From: an uncultured Cohaesibacter sp.
GTDB taxonomy: Bacteria; Pseudomonadota; Alphaproteobacteria; Rhizobiales; Cohaesibacteraceae
Direction: 5' to 3'
Assembly: GCF_963682185.1 (NCBI RefSeq)
Contig: NZ_OY821667.1
Coordinates: forward strand, 1,532,109 to 1,596,108
Length of the DNA stretch: 64,000 nt
In this document: positions 25,560 to 36,034 of the stretch, piece after piece
Numbering within the stretch: position 1 is the stretch's first letter
Layout: each line of letters begins with the position of its first letter
Program-made: the position numbers and the translations under genes
The notes under the pieces: model-generated
What the model was told of the DNA's origin: nothing
The model's database searches: none
The model's input: the letters and a program-made list of their open reading frames with translations, nothing else

Positions 25560-27188
25560 TTAGCTCTTGGCCAGATCTCCGGCAAAGGCGCCGACGCGCT
25601 TATAATCTTCATAGATTGCGTTATAGAGCTTATGCATTTCGGGATTCGGCTCGAAGCTTTTCTCGATCGGGCTCAGCATCGCATCCTTGGCTTTATAGAT
25701 ATCCTCATAGGCCCCGGCGGCAGTCGCTGCAAAAATGGCAGCCCCCCGTGCGCAGGCCTGATCAGACAGAGCCACATCCACCTTGCGGTTCATCACATCG
25801 GCGCAAACCTGAGAGATGAAGTCAGACTTGCGGGCAATACCGCCAATGGCAACAATGCTGTTGACCTTGACACCCTGCTCTTCAAAGCGCTCCACGATTG
25901 CGCGCGATCCATAAGCCGTTGCTTCAATCAGGGCACGATAGATGGACGGCGCCGTCGATCCAAGATGCAGCCCGGCAATGATGGACTTCACTGTCTGGTC
26001 AGCATCAGGCGTACGACGTCCATTGAGCCAGTCCAAGGCGCGCTCACCATAACCACCCGGCGGCAACTCGGCAGCTTCCTTTTCAAGCTCTGGCAACAGA
26101 GAACCAGCCTTACCACGCCCATTCCGGCCCCACTGCAGCAAACGCTCGAACCATGCAAAAACATCACCGAAGGAAGACTGGCCGGCTTCAAAACCAACCA
26201 GATCAGGCAGAACGCTCCCCGGAACCTGACCGCAAATACCGCTGACCAACGTGTCGCTCACCTCTTCAGGCGGCGCAACAAGGATGTCGCAAGTGGAGGT
26301 ACCCATGGCACGAACCAGAGAATATGGCTCGATACCGGCCCCAACAGCGCCCATATGACAATCAAAGGCTCCAACCGCAATCGGAATACCGGCCTTGAGG
26401 CCAAAGCGCCCGGCCCAGTCTGAAGACAGATTGCCAGCGACCTGATCGCTGGTCTTGGTTTCCCCGAACAGCGGCGTGGTCAGATTGCCCAGCAGCGGAT
26501 CAAGCGCCTGTAGCCATTCCCGGCTCGGCAAGCCGCCAAATTCCGGATGCCACAAAGCCTTGTGTCCGGCTGCGCAACGAGAGCGCACGATCTTGGACGC
26601 ATCGGTCACACCAGCCAGCACAGCAGGAATCCAGTCGCACAGCTCAACCCAGTTGGCAGCGGCCCGGAAAACGGTTGGATTACGACGACCGACATTCAGG
26701 ATCTTGGCCCAGTACCATTCCGAAGAATAAATGCCGCCGACATATTTTGTATAATCAGGAAACTGGCCCGAATGGCACAGATCATTGATCTCCTGCGCTT
26801 CGGCAACAGAGGTGTGGTCCTTCCAGAGAATGCACATGGCATCCGGATCAGACGAGAAACCATCCTTGAGCGCCAACGCGGTGCCGTCGGCCGTGACAGG
26901 CATGGGAGACGACCCGGTGGTGTCTACGCCAATACCGATAATGTCTGGATGCGCTTCGAGCCCGGCGATCGCTTCGCGCACGGCTGAGCCCATCGCTTCG
27001 AGATAGTCTGACGGATGCTGGCGAAACTGCTGACGCGCCGCATCACAGAATTTCCCCTCGGCCCAGCGGGGATAGTTCGCAACTGCCGAGGAAAGCTCCT
27101 CCCCGTCTGCTACCCGGACAACAACGGCCCGCACACTATCCGATCCGAAGTCGAGACCGAGAGCACAGCTGTCATTGGTTGAACTCAT
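25560..27188 (-). CDS. araB: L-ribulokinase
   Basis: 542 residues, FGGY kinase of the AraB subfamily: ATP plus L-ribulose gives L-ribulose-5-phosphate. Hallmarks closely match the E. coli enzyme by memory: LGLDFGSDSVRAVVV at the N-terminus, CILWKDHT, YVGGIYSSEWYWAKIL, GAFDCHMGAVGAG, GTSTCDIL and the C-terminal ALGGIARK-like AIGGIARKSDF. Start supported by GGGAGG upstream. Divergent from araC, with a possible AraC site between them. It is separated from araA by the regulator gene, an arrangement different from the araBAD operon of enterics. Confidence 0.96.
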   Translation of the reverse strand: MSSTNDSCALGLDFGSDSVRAVVVRVADGEELSSAVANYPRWAEGKFCDAARQQFRQHPSDYLEAMGSAVREAIAGLEAHPDIIGIGVDTTGSSPMPVTADGTALALKDGFSSDPDAMCILWKDHTSVAEAQEINDLCHSGQFPDYTKYVGGIYSSEWYWAKILNVGRRNPTVFRAAANWVELCDWIPAVLAGVTDASKIVRSRCAAGHKALWHPEFGGLPSREWLQALDPLLGNLTTPLFGETKTSDQVAGNLSSDWAGRFGLKAGIPIAVGAFDCHMGAVGAGIEPYSLVRAMGTSTCDILVAPPEEVSDTLVSGICGQVPGSVLPDLVGFEAGQSSFGDVFAWFERLLQWGRNGRGKAGSLLPELEKEAAELPPGGYGERALDWLNGRRTPDADQTVKSIIAGLHLGSTAPSIYRALIEATAYGSRAIVERFEEQGVKVNSIVAIGGIARKSDFISQVCADVMNRKVDVALSDQACARGAAIFAATAAGAYEDIYKAKDAMLSPIEKSFEPNPEMHKLYNAIYEDYKRVGAFAGDLAKS

Positions 27189-27240
27189 TCGATATTCCTC
27201 CCTACCGTTGAAACGCCAACAGGTTTTCTTTCGCCGCTTC

Positions 27241-27270
27241 TATGGATAATTCTCCTCAAACTCATCCATA
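27241..27270. promoter_or_regulatory. Candidate AraC-binding inverted half-sites
   Basis: TATGGAT (27241-27247) and its complement ATCCATA (27264-27270) flank 16 bases in the araB-araC spacer. The enteric AraC half-site contains TATGGATAA, and 27241-27249 reads exactly that. Binding is inferred from this match and the AraC-like regulator. Confidence 0.5.
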
Positions 27271-27329
27271 ACGCGGCTTTCAATTTCGATAGACTTAGTT
27301 TACAATATGGACGATCCTGATATTCCACA

Positions 27330-28391
27330 ATGCAGCATCAGGCTAGAGACATGGACGATCATTCTTATTTCGATCCTGCCCAAGATCCGCAGGTACAGAG
27401 AATCTTTAACAAGCTTTCCTATCGCAGTTCACCCAAGAACTACGACAAGGAAGTGGCTGCTCTTTTTCCGGGATTCGAGTTTGGAATCCGGCTTGTCGCC
27501 GGCATCACACCCATCGAAAAAGGCGGACCACTCGATTTCCATATCGACCGTCCCAACGGCATGCATGGATGGATCATCAACCTGACCGTGGATGGCCAGG
27601 GGAAGCTCTTCGATGGCAAGAATACAACGATTGTGAAGCCAGGAGACCTCGTCCTCTTCCCACCTGATGCCCAACATTTCTATGGCCGCGACCCAGATGC
27701 CGACAAATGGTGGCACCGCTGGATCTATTTCCAGCCGCGCGCTTTCTGGAAGCCGTGGTTGCAATGGGATGAAGAGGTCAACGGCGTCTATATCATGCGC
27801 CACCGGGAAGAAAGCCGCTTTAGCGAGTTGTTCCGTCTGTTTGTGGAAGTGGAAAAATGGGCAGGGCTTTCCGACAGTCTTTCTGCTGACCTTGCCTTCA
27901 ACCGACTGGAACATATCCTGCTATTTTGCGCAAGAATGAACAGAGCGGAGAAGAAGTCCAATATCGAAATAGACGAGCGCGTTCTGGCCGCCTGCACGCT
28001 GATTTCCAACAATCTGGACAAGCCCCTTTCAGTCAACGAAATCGCCAGCCACGTCTGCCTGTCTCCCTCACGCCTTTCCCACCTGTTCCGGAAATATATC
28101 GGCACCGGCATCGTACAATGGCGTGATGGCCAACGCATTCAATATGCCATGCAGGTGCTGCGCGTTTCCAACGTCCCCATCAAGGCGCTTTCACAGATGG
28201 TTGGTTATGAAGATCCTCTTTATTTCTCACGCGTCTTTCGTCGCCATACCAACATGAGTCCGCGCACATTCAGAGAGCGCAGCCTCTCCATGATTGTCCG
28301 CTCCGAAGGCGAGCAGATTGATAACGCATTGGATAAAGCCACGGCCGTCTTTGCGGCCGAAGTCCCATTGCCCAAGCCTGCAGGGCAATAA
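27330..28391 (+). CDS. araC: AraC-type arabinose regulator
   Basis: 353 residues (or 346 from the ATG at 27351, which has AGG nine bases upstream). The N-terminal cupin arm and arabinose pocket follow E. coli AraC closely: LVAGITPIE, LDFHIDRPNGMHGWI, PGDLVLFPPDAQHFYGR and WHRWIYFQPRAFW. The C-terminal double helix-turn-helix includes HVCLSPSRLSHLFRK and the second helix pair LYFSRVFRRHTNMSP. It has an N-terminal extension of about 35 residues compared with E. coli. Placed between araB and araA, it should activate the ara genes in response to L-arabinose; this function is inferred from similarity and context. Confidence 0.92.
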   Translation: MQHQARDMDDHSYFDPAQDPQVQRIFNKLSYRSSPKNYDKEVAALFPGFEFGIRLVAGITPIEKGGPLDFHIDRPNGMHGWIINLTVDGQGKLFDGKNTTIVKPGDLVLFPPDAQHFYGRDPDADKWWHRWIYFQPRAFWKPWLQWDEEVNGVYIMRHREESRFSELFRLFVEVEKWAGLSDSLSADLAFNRLEHILLFCARMNRAEKKSNIEIDERVLAACTLISNNLDKPLSVNEIASHVCLSPSRLSHLFRKYIGTGIVQWRDGQRIQYAMQVLRVSNVPIKALSQMVGYEDPLYFSRVFRRHTNMSPRTFRERSLSMIVRSEGEQIDNALDKATAVFAAEVPLPKPAGQ

Positions 28392-28450
28392 TTACGCCCT
28401 TTTGTCACGACTTCCTTTTGGGGCAAAAGACTGCCCAATCAGAGAAATAC

Positions 28451-28480
28451 AAAAGCCCGACCAATCACTTGGCCGGGCTT
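28451..28480. terminator. Bidirectional terminator between araC and araA
   Basis: AAGCCCG-A-CCAA pairs with TTGG-C-CGGGCTT around TCAC, flanked by As and Ts, at the convergent ends of araC (plus) and araA (minus). Confidence 0.8.
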
Positions 28481-28506
28481 GTTGTTTAAGCACAGAACGC
28501 GCGTGA

Positions 28507-30024
28507 TTAAACGCGGATCCCTTTGGCAAGATGCCAATAGATTTCATTCGTCCGTAAAGACTGCTTGAAATCGGAGATCTTGGTGTCGTCATCAATCAGG
28601 GCCAGCTCGATGCCGGCAATGGTTGCGAAATCTTCGAGCATCTCGGCAGTCACATCATAGCTGTAAGCGGTGTGATGGGCGCCACCAGCCAAAATCCAGG
28701 CTTCACAAGCAGTTTTAAAGTCAGGCTTGCACTGCCACACGGCACGCGCCACAGGCAGCTTTGGCAGGTCCGGGTGTTCTACCGAGGTAACCTCATTTGC
28801 AATCAGACGGAAGCGGTTGCCCATGTCGATCAGACAGACATTCACTGCATTGCCCTTGACCGCATCGAAGACCATGCGCACAGGATCCGGCTTGCCGCCA
28901 ATCCCAAGCTCATGAATTTCAAGGCGTGGTTTGCTCTGTGCAATTGTCGGGCAGACCTCGAGCATATGCGCCCCAAGTACCAGCTCATCGCCCGGCTTGG
29001 AAACATCATAGGTGTAGTCTTCCATGAAGGAGCAAGCACCACTTTTGCCATACCCCATGACCTTCATTGCGCGCACAAGCGCAGGGGTCTTCCAGTCGCC
29101 TTCACCAGCAAAGCCGAAGCCTTGTTCCATCATGCGCTGAGGCGCAAGACCGGGCAGCTGATTAAGGCCGTGCAAATCTTCAAATGTATGGGTAAAGCCC
29201 TTGTAATTTCCCTCTTTCAGGAAGTGGAATATGGCCAGTTCCTGCCTTGCTGCATCGAGCAGAGATGCCCGTTTTGCACCACCAGCTTGCAGTTCAGGAA
29301 CAAGCTCATAGGTCTTGTCATATTCAGCAACCAGCGCTTCTACATCCGCATCGGAGAAATCTGCCATTTTGGCAACCAGATCACCAACCGGCCAGTAGTC
29401 CACTTTGAAGCCGAAGGCCATCTCTGCGGACACCTTGTCGCCATCGGTCACGGCAACATTGCGCATATTGTCGCCAAAGCGGCAAACACCAGAGCCCTGC
29501 CAATCATCCCAGGCGCGCGCAGCGCGCATCCAGCTGTCAATCCGGTCCTGAACCGCAGGATCACTCCAGTGACCAACGACCACCTTGCGACCAATACGCA
29601 TGCGCGTATGCAAGAAACCCGCTTCCCGGTCGCCATGGGCAGACTGGTGCAGGTTCATGTAATCCATGTCGATGGTATCCCAAGGCAGCGCAGCATTGAG
29701 CTGCGTATGCAGATGCAGCATTGGCTTGGTCAGAGCGTTAAGGCCGCGAATCCACATTTTGGAAGGCGAAAAAGTATGCATCCACAAGATGATACCGCCA
29801 CATTCAGGATCAGCCGACGCCCGACGGCACACATCCGCAATTTCCTCCCCGGTGGTCGCCACGGTCGCAAATTCAAGCGGCAGAACCAGACGCCCGTCCT
29901 TGGACAGCCCCTCAACAACCTTACGGGCACCATCGGCCACTTCGGCCAATGTTTCCGGACCATAAAGATGCTGCGAGCCACACACAAACCAGAATTTCAA
30001 AGGTTTCAAACCAAACATTTCCAT
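28507..30024 (-). CDS. araA: L-arabinose isomerase
   Basis: 505 residues, full length. Interconverts L-arabinose and L-ribulose with a divalent metal. Characteristic segments: [12 protein letters not shown] at the N-terminus, [15 protein letters not shown], the [20 protein letters not shown] stretch, and [16 protein letters not shown] with the metal-binding glutamate. The SFMEDYTY and [13 protein letters not shown] segments contribute metal and substrate ligands. The ATG at 30018 fits the AAGG ribosome site better than 30024. Transcribed after araD on the minus strand but behind a terminator. Confidence 0.97.
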   Translation of the reverse strand: MEMFGLKPLKFWFVCGSQHLYGPETLAEVADGARKVVEGLSKDGRLVLPLEFATVATTGEEIADVCRRASADPECGGIILWMHTFSPSKMWIRGLNALTKPMLHLHTQLNAALPWDTIDMDYMNLHQSAHGDREAGFLHTRMRIGRKVVVGHWSDPAVQDRIDSWMRAARAWDDWQGSGVCRFGDNMRNVAVTDGDKVSAEMAFGFKVDYWPVGDLVAKMADFSDADVEALVAEYDKTYELVPELQAGGAKRASLLDAARQELAIFHFLKEGNYKGFTHTFEDLHGLNQLPGLAPQRMMEQGFGFAGEGDWKTPALVRAMKVMGYGKSGACSFMEDYTYDVSKPGDELVLGAHMLEVCPTIAQSKPRLEIHELGIGGKPDPVRMVFDAVKGNAVNVCLIDMGNRFRLIANEVTSVEHPDLPKLPVARAVWQCKPDFKTACEAWILAGGAHHTAYSYDVTAEMLEDFATIAGIELALIDDDTKISDFKQSLRTNEIYWHLAKGIRV

Positions 30025-30114
30025 GCCCTTTCAATTTTCGACCGGCGTCAGTTGCGCGATGGTCTGGATATGTTTGCGCGAAGGATGCAAAGCCTTAATC
30101 CCTCCCCTTTGCGC

Positions 30115-30161
30115 AAAAAAGCGGTTCCGAGATGCTCAAGCATTTCCCCCCTCGGAACCGC
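30115..30161 (-). terminator. Terminator between araD and araA
   Basis: Perfect 11-bp stem GCGGTTCCGAG / CTCGGAACCGC with an inner ATGCT/AGCAT; on the minus strand it ends in six Ts. It sits 10 bases after the araD stop, so araA is likely either read through or has its own promoter. Confidence 0.88.
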
Positions 30162-30171
30162 AAGACGGTAC

Positions 30172-30861
30172 CTATTTCTGCCCATACCAGGCGTTCTTGC
30201 CATGTTTGCGCTCATAGTGATAATCGAGCACATATTGCTCCAGAGGCGGTATGGGATTGGTAATCGTTGCAGTGATTGTTGCCATATGGGCAACCTCTTC
30301 GAGCACAACAGCATTGTGCACGGCATCATCGGCATTCTTGCCCCAGGCAAAAGGTCCATGACCGGCCACCAGAACCATTGGAACGGCAGCGGGATCTAGC
30401 CCTTCAAAGCGTTCGACAATAGCCTCGCCGGTCGTTGTTTCGTAATCGCGATTGACCTGTTCTTCAGTGAGAGGCTTCGTGCAAGGCACTGGACCTGCAC
30501 AATAATCGGCCTGCGTCGTACCCAAGCACGGAATTTCTCGGCGCGCCTGAGCCCAGGCGACAGCATGACGGGAATGGGTATGCACAACACCGCCAATCTG
30601 CGGGAAGGCCTTGTAAAGCGTGGTATGGGTTTTGGTGTCAGAAGACGGCTTCTTGCTGCCCCAGACGACATTATTGTCGAGATCGACCACCACCATGTCG
30701 TCAGCGGTCATCGTTTCGTAAGGGACGCCCGAAGGCTTGATGACAACCAGCCCTTTCTCCCGATCAATCGCACTGACATTGCCCCATGTGTAAATCACGA
30801 CACCACGGTCATTCAGTTCGATATTCGCGCGAAAAACGTCTTCCCTCAGTTCTTTCAGCAT
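30172..30861 (-). CDS. araD: L-ribulose-5-phosphate 4-epimerase
   Basis: 229 residues, class II aldolase/epimerase family: converts L-ribulose-5-phosphate to D-xylulose-5-phosphate. Seen: YTWGNVSAIDR, IKPSGVPYE, the zinc-binding HTHSRHAVAWAQ, AGHGPFAWG with another zinc histidine, and the C-terminal YVLDYHYERKHGKNAWYGQ typical of the sugar-phosphate epimerase. A GGAGG site lies eight bases upstream. Its product joins the pentose phosphate pathway together with that of xylB. Confidence 0.95.
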   Translation of the reverse strand: MLKELREDVFRANIELNDRGVVIYTWGNVSAIDREKGLVVIKPSGVPYETMTADDMVVVDLDNNVVWGSKKPSSDTKTHTTLYKAFPQIGGVVHTHSRHAVAWAQARREIPCLGTTQADYCAGPVPCTKPLTEEQVNRDYETTTGEAIVERFEGLDPAAVPMVLVAGHGPFAWGKNADDAVHNAVVLEEVAHMATITATITNPIPPLEQYVLDYHYERKHGKNAWYGQK

Positions 30862-31210
30862 TTGAATGTCCTCCTCAAACCGCCCATTCGCAAAGTGGCT
30901 TCAAACGAGCCAGGGCTTTATTCTCAAGACGTCGAAGCAACCGAAGCTCCATGGCGACACATCTCAGGCCGCACCCCTTGATCGATACACCTTGAAAATA
31001 TGGACAGATCCCCGCCAGGCGGTTAGAGGTTATAAGGTTATACTTATGGATTATCTTGCTATCCGCATCAGTGAGGTAATCGCTATAGAACAAGCATTTT
31101 TCGACTGCATACCGGACTTGGCCAAAATGCTTGCGAAAAGGGCCAGCCCAGAAACGTCGCATAGAGGATCCGGGCAACTATCCCGAATGGTTAGATATTC
31201 GGGAAAAGAG
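30862..31210. other. Upstream region of araD, no gene seen
   Basis: About 350 bases between araD and the transporter terminator. Short open frames occur but lack ribosome sites. It should carry the araD promoter; no clear palindrome stands out to me. Confidence 0.4.
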
Positions 31211-31231
31211 GTGGGCTGCAGATCAGCCCAC
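31211..31231 (-). terminator. Probable terminator after the sugar ABC permease gene
   Basis: GTGGGCTG / CAGCCCAC stem (8 bp) 20 bases after the permease stop; the minus strand continues CTCTTTTCC, a weak T-tract. Confidence 0.6.
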
Positions 31232-31251
31232 CCATTGGTTCACAACAAGAC

Positions 31252-32463
31252 TTAACCAGCCTTTTTCTTGTTGTAGACGTCGAAGATAACGGCGGCGAGC
31301 AGAACAACACCCTTAATAACCTGCTGCCAATCGATGCCGATGGACAGAATGGACATGCCGTTGTTCATCACACCCATCAGGAAGGCGCCGATGATGGCGC
31401 CAGTAACCGTACCGACACCACCCGTCGTGGATGCACCACCGATGAAGACAGCCGCGATAACGTCAAGCTCATAGCCATACCCGGCCTTGGGGGTTGCCGT
31501 GTTGAGGCGTGCGGCAAACACCATGCCAGCAAAGGCGGCCAGAAGCCCCATGTTGGCGAAGGTCAGGAAAGTAAGTCTTTCGGTATTCACACCGGAGAGC
31601 TTGGCAGCTTTCACGTTGCCACCCAGAGCATAGATCCGACGACCAACCGTAGAGGACGAGGTCAGGAAGCCATAAGCAGCAACCAGCACAGCGATAACGA
31701 TCAGAACGTTTGGATAGCCTCTGTAGCCAGCCATGACGTAGGAGAGATAGTTGATGGCGAAGACGATAAGAAGATTCTTCAGCACAAAGAAGGCAAATGG
31801 CTCTTCCAGGTTACCGAACTTGGCGCGTTCCTTACGATCTTTCCAAGCGGAATAAATCAGGAAGATACTCAGGATGATCCCGAGAACAACCGTCAGCATG
31901 TGCGGACGACCAACACCGAACAGGTCAGGAATGAAGCCAGAGCTCAGTTTCTGAAAGCCGGTCGGGAACGGGCCGATGGACTGACCATTGAGCAACGCCA
32001 GCGTGAGGCCACGGAAGCTAAGCATGCCAGCCAATGTCACGATGAAGGCCGGGATCTTGTAATAAGCCACCCAGAAGCCCTGCAGCGCGCCAATCGCGGT
32101 ACCAACAATCAGGCACACGATGATCGTGACCACATAATTGATCTCGTAATTGACGATCATCACGGCAGCGAGAGCACCAATAAAGCCCATGACCGAGCCG
32201 ACCGACAGGTCGATATGGCCAGCCACAATGATGAGCAACATACCAATCGCCATGATGACGATGTAGCTGTTCTGGAGAATGAGGTTGGTCAGGTTGAGCG
32301 GCTTCATGAGAATACCGTTGGTAACAACCTGGAAGAAGATCATAACAGCGATCAGGGCAATCAAAAGGCCGTATTCGCGTACGTTTGACTTCAGATAACT
32401 GGCGACGCTGACAGTTGCACCTGCGTCAGAGTTTGCCGGAGACGGGTTTTCCACCTGTGACAT
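31252..32463 (-). CDS. gguB: Monosaccharide ABC transporter permease (GguB type)
   Basis: 403 residues, BPD_transp_2 family of sugar permeases (relatives of XylH and AraH). Around ten hydrophobic segments; the family motif appears as GHIDLSVGSVMGFIGALAA, followed by PAFIVTLAGMLSFRGL and GGASTTGGVGTVTGAIIGA. Start ATG with AAAGG upstream, four bases after the ATPase stop. Forms the membrane channel for the ChvE-bound sugar with the ATPase upstream. Likely imports L-arabinose, D-galactose or D-xylose given the neighbouring pathways and ChvE specificity in related bacteria. Confidence 0.92.
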   Translation of the reverse strand: MSQVENPSPANSDAGATVSVASYLKSNVREYGLLIALIAVMIFFQVVTNGILMKPLNLTNLILQNSYIVIMAIGMLLIIVAGHIDLSVGSVMGFIGALAAVMIVNYEINYVVTIIVCLIVGTAIGALQGFWVAYYKIPAFIVTLAGMLSFRGLTLALLNGQSIGPFPTGFQKLSSGFIPDLFGVGRPHMLTVVLGIILSIFLIYSAWKDRKERAKFGNLEEPFAFFVLKNLLIVFAINYLSYVMAGYRGYPNVLIVIAVLVAAYGFLTSSSTVGRRIYALGGNVKAAKLSGVNTERLTFLTFANMGLLAAFAGMVFAARLNTATPKAGYGYELDVIAAVFIGGASTTGGVGTVTGAIIGAFLMGVMNNGMSILSIGIDWQQVIKGVVLLAAVIFDVYNKKKAG

Positions 32464-32467
32464 TGTT

Positions 32468-33994
32468 TCAGCCTTTGTCCTTGATGATCATCCGCATGAT
32501 TTTTTCTTGCGAAGCTTCCTTCGTGGGCATTTCGCCTACCATTCTGCCCTCGTTCATGACGTAGATCCTGTCTGTCATGCCAAGCAGTTCTGGCAATTCC
32601 GAAGAAATGAAAATGATACCCTTGCCCTCATGAGCGAGCTGGTTGATGATCGAATAAATTTCGTATTTCGCGTTTACGTCGATACCGCGTGTCGGCTCAT
32701 CCAGAATGAGCACATCCGGGTTGGCAAACAGCCATTTACTCAAAACGACCTTCTGCTGGTTTCCGCCAGACAAGTTGACCACCTGCTGCATCAAACTGGA
32801 GCATTTGGTGTTCAGCTTCTTCTTATATTCAAGGCCAACGCGGGTTTCCGCATTGTCATCGATGACGATGCCCTTGGATACACCTTCCAGATTGGAGAGA
32901 GTCGTGTTGACTTTGATGCTGTTCTCAAGAACCAGACCATATTCCTTGCGGTCCTCGGTCACATAAGCCAAACCGTTCGCAACAGCCTTGTTGATCGTAC
33001 TGACGTCGATCGGTTCGCCACGCAACTCGACTTGCCCTGAAATTTTCTGGCCATAGGCACGACCAAAAAGGCTCATCGCAAGTTCCGTTCGCCCAGCGCC
33101 CATCAAGCCGGAAATACCAACGATCTCGCCTGCACGGACATTGAAATTGACGTCACGGATCAAGTGACGGTCGGCATGCACCTGATGATAGACATTCCAG
33201 CCCTTCACCTCGAGCAGCATGTCGCCGATTTCCGGAGTCCGCTGGGGGAAGCGGTTGGTCAGCTCACGCCCGACCATATCCTTGATGATTTTATTTTCCA
33301 TTTCCTCGGATTTGTCACAGTCCAGCGTGCTGACGGTCTGTCCGTCGCGCAGCACAGTGATCTTGTCCGCGACCTTCACAACCTCATTGAGCTTGTGAGA
33401 AATCAGGATTGAGGAAATGCCTTTGCTTTTGAATTCGAGCAGAAGCTGCAACAGCGCTTCACTATCCCGCTCGTTCAGAGAAGATGTTGGCTCGTCGAGA
33501 ATAAGCAGCTTCACTTCCTTGGAAAGAGCCTTGGCGATCTCGACCAGCTGTTGCTGTCCCGTTCCCAGGTTTGTTACCAGCGTACCGGTTGGTTTATCCA
33601 GCCCGACAATCTTGAGCAGCATTTCTGCTTCGGAGTGCGCCACAGGCCAGTTGATGACCCCTTTGGTGGCTCGCTCATTGCCCAGGAAGATATTCTCGGC
33701 GATTGACAGAAGAGGAACCAGAGCCAGTTCCTGGTGAATGATGATAATGCCCTTTTCTTCACTGTCGGAAATCGTGGCAAATTGCTGGGTTTCCCCGTTA
33801 TAGACGATATCCCCTTCATATGTACCGTAAGGATACACACCAGAGAGAACCTTCATCAGGGTTGACTTTCCCGCGCCATTCTCACCGACCAAGGCATGAA
33901 TTTCACCTTCGCCGACCGTCAGGTTCACATCACTCAAGGCCTTTACACCCGGAAAGGTCTTGGTGATTCCTCGCATTTCTAAGATGGTGTTCAT
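32468..33994 (-). CDS. gguA: Monosaccharide ABC transporter ATPase (GguA type), duplicated domains
   Basis: About 508 residues from the ATG with GAGG upstream. Two ABC domains in tandem as in sugar importers: the first has Walker [10 protein letters not shown] and Walker [12 protein letters not shown], with [12 protein letters not shown] as a signature-like stretch. The second has the signature [15 protein letters not shown] and [12 protein letters not shown], with a degenerate Walker A (GLMGAGRTE) as is usual in this family. Energises import through the GguB permease. Part of chvE-gguA-gguB. Confidence 0.94.
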   Translation of the reverse strand: MNTILEMRGITKTFPGVKALSDVNLTVGEGEIHALVGENGAGKSTLMKVLSGVYPYGTYEGDIVYNGETQQFATISDSEEKGIIIIHQELALVPLLSIAENIFLGNERATKGVINWPVAHSEAEMLLKIVGLDKPTGTLVTNLGTGQQQLVEIAKALSKEVKLLILDEPTSSLNERDSEALLQLLLEFKSKGISSILISHKLNEVVKVADKITVLRDGQTVSTLDCDKSEEMENKIIKDMVGRELTNRFPQRTPEIGDMLLEVKGWNVYHQVHADRHLIRDVNFNVRAGEIVGISGLMGAGRTELAMSLFGRAYGQKISGQVELRGEPIDVSTINKAVANGLAYVTEDRKEYGLVLENSIKVNTTLSNLEGVSKGIVIDDNAETRVGLEYKKKLNTKCSSLMQQVVNLSGGNQQKVVLSKWLFANPDVLILDEPTRGIDVNAKYEIYSIINQLAHEGKGIIFISSELPELLGMTDRIYVMNEGRMVGEMPTKEASQEKIMRMIIKDKG

Positions 33995-34040
33995 GTCAGC
34001 CTCAAGCAAACAGTCTCTTTATTGTTCTTGAAGAACGGAT

Positions 34041-34069
34041 GGAGGGAGCGGCACTTTCCACTTCCCTCC
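34041..34069 (-). repeat. Intercistronic hairpin between chvE and gguA
   Basis: GGAGGGA pairs with TCCCTCC across a 15-base loop just after the chvE stop. Such hairpins often stabilise the binding-protein message so that it exceeds the membrane components; no T-run follows, so transcription can continue. Confidence 0.5.
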
Positions 34070-34082
34070 CCCGGGAGGACCC

Positions 34083-35171
34083 TTACTTGATCTGATCCAT
34101 GGTGTAGTAACCGCTGTCGATCACGATTTTTTCCCAGTTGGAAGAATCGACAGGAACTGGTTTCAGAAGGTAGGAAGGAACCACTTTGACGCCGTTGTCA
34201 TAGGTTTCGGTGTCATTGATTTCTGGTTCGCCACCTTCGAGCAGAGCATTCACCATGCCGACAGTCACGCGAGCCAGCTCACGGGTGTCTTTAAAGATGG
34301 TGGAATACTGTTCGCCAGCCAAAATGGATTTGATTGACTGAACTTCTGCGTCCTGACCGGTTACGATCGGCATTTTCATGTCGCCAGAGCCGTAGCCAAC
34401 GCCTTTGAGCGAGGACAGGATACCAATGGACAGACCATCATACGGAGCCAATACGCCGTGAACGGTTTTGTCAGTGTAGAAGGCGGAAAGCAGGTTATCC
34501 ATGCGAGCCTGTGCAACAGCACCGTCCCAACGCAGAGTACCAACCTTGTCCATGCCGAACTGTTCGGAAGGAACAGCAATGCTGCCATCGTCGATCAGTG
34601 GCTGCAGCACAGACATTGCGCCGTCATAGAAGAAGTAAGCATTGTTGTCGTCCGGAGACCCACCAAAGAGCTCTACGTTCCAAGGTTTTGCATCCGGGAA
34701 GCGTTCTTTAAGACCTTTCACCAGGCTGGAAGCCTGCTGCACGCCAACCTGGAAGTTATCGAAGGTTGCGTAATAGTCAACGTTGCCAGAGTCACGGATC
34801 AGGCGGTCATAAGCGATCACTTTGATGCCGGAGTCAGCTGCCAGCTCAAGAGCGCCCGACAGGGTCGTACCATCGATAGAGGCGATAACGAGAACGTTGA
34901 CGCCCTTCAGAATCATGGTTTCGATCTGACGCAGCTGGTTGGCGATGTCGTCTTCTGCATATTGCAGGTCCGTCTCATAGCCAGCATCTTCAAATTGCTG
35001 TTTCATGCTGTTGCCGTCAGTAATCCAGCGTGCGGATGACTGCGTAGGCATAGCGATACCAACAAATCCCTTATCTGCAGCCACAGATGGGGAAGAGGCG
35101 AATGAAGCGCCCAGAGCCAACGCCATGGCCCCCATCGTCACTGTGTTGAAGAGTTTTCCAAGTCCAAGCAT
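34083..35171 (-). CDS. chvE: Periplasmic sugar-binding protein ChvE
   Basis: About 362 residues from the ATG with GGGAGG six bases upstream. It begins with a Sec signal peptide (hydrophobic [19 protein letters not shown], cut likely after VAA). The mature part is a type I periplasmic sugar-binding protein: [33 protein letters not shown]-like and [20 protein letters not shown] segments as in ChvE and its multiple-monosaccharide relatives. ChvE of Agrobacterium binds arabinose, galactose, xylose, glucose and uronates, fitting the pathways here. Adjacent to gguA-gguB; located after a long AT-rich upstream region. Confidence 0.94.
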   Translation of the reverse strand: MLGLGKLFNTVTMGAMALALGASFASSPSVAADKGFVGIAMPTQSSARWITDGNSMKQQFEDAGYETDLQYAEDDIANQLRQIETMILKGVNVLVIASIDGTTLSGALELAADSGIKVIAYDRLIRDSGNVDYYATFDNFQVGVQQASSLVKGLKERFPDAKPWNVELFGGSPDDNNAYFFYDGAMSVLQPLIDDGSIAVPSEQFGMDKVGTLRWDGAVAQARMDNLLSAFYTDKTVHGVLAPYDGLSIGILSSLKGVGYGSGDMKMPIVTGQDAEVQSIKSILAGEQYSTIFKDTRELARVTVGMVNALLEGGEPEINDTETYDNGVKVVPSYLLKPVPVDSSNWEKIVIDSGYYTMDQIK

Positions 35172-35968
35172 GTTGTCCTCCCTTGCTTGAAAACACGTAA
35201 GGTGCAAATCCGCGCCACACGGCGTGAGGCGCAAATCGAGCGGATCGAGGGAAGCAAAGCGTATACGGATAGTACTGGGAAAAGCAGCCTAGGGTTGTTT
35301 AAGCAAATTTGGGGCATAAAAACCCGCATCCAGCACAAGCGCGCCAGATCACCTCCCAATTCAGGCACCATTCCGGCAACCTAAAATCCTTCAATCCTCC
35401 GAGAGGTATATTTCAATGAAAAGACAACTTTGGAAAGGAGGCATTTGGTCAAAAATATGGACGATTTAGCTTTTTTCTCTCACAATTGGCCCGTAGCATC
35501 ATTTTACAATGTTTCAGCCTTGCCCTCATCATAAAGTCAAGCAGCCTATAGTATAATTGTAGAGAGAATGACTAAGGGGAAGAAATTCAGATAAAATCAA
35601 AAAATATCAGAAAAATCGTGAATTTCTCAAATTAATCCAACCATAAGACTAGAATCCAAGCATCCAAAGGACGATATAACCATCACTATAATTTTGAATA
35701 AAGGAGACAATATCAGATCATCACTCTATTATGACCAATATAATCATAACAGAACATCATATTACTCGTGGCAGAAACATCGCTTTTTGTGTCACCAAGA
35801 GAGTCAAAATGCCGTTTGGCGATAAGAAAGCCCGCCCAATATATGCACAAAAATGGCGCACATAGCAGGCATGCACAATAGATAGCCCTAACAATCAGAT
35901 CGATTTTTTCGTAACATGAATTAAATATCGAGACAAGTTGCAGACCCGGCGATGTTACAAAATGCAAC
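35172..35968. other. AT-rich intergenic region upstream of chvE, no supported gene
   Basis: About 800 bases, clearly more AT-rich than its surroundings. It contains several stop-dense short frames and a 17-codon frame at 35416 with a plausible GAGAGG upstream, too short to call. Presumably the chvE promoter and unknown regulatory sequence; nothing else is recognisable. Confidence 0.4.
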
Positions 35969-36004
35969 AAAAAAGCCACCCGGAATAATTGCATCCGAGT
36001 GGCT
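35969..36004 (-). terminator. Terminator after eda
   Basis: AGCCACCCGGA pairs with TCCGAGTGGCT (one mismatch); on the minus strand it is followed by six Ts. It lies 30 bases after the eda stop. Confidence 0.85.
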
Positions 36005-36034
36005 AAAATGAATTTGCTGAAATGTGAGAGGCTA

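Noticed and set aside
28672-30399. A 575-codon plus-strand frame opposite araA and the araD end
   Set aside because: It runs across two clear genes and the terminator between them, and resembles no protein.
35416-35469. A 17-codon frame in the AT-rich region upstream of chvE, considered as a leader peptide
   Set aside because: Far from the chvE start (over 240 bases), on the opposite strand, and without attenuator hairpins around it.
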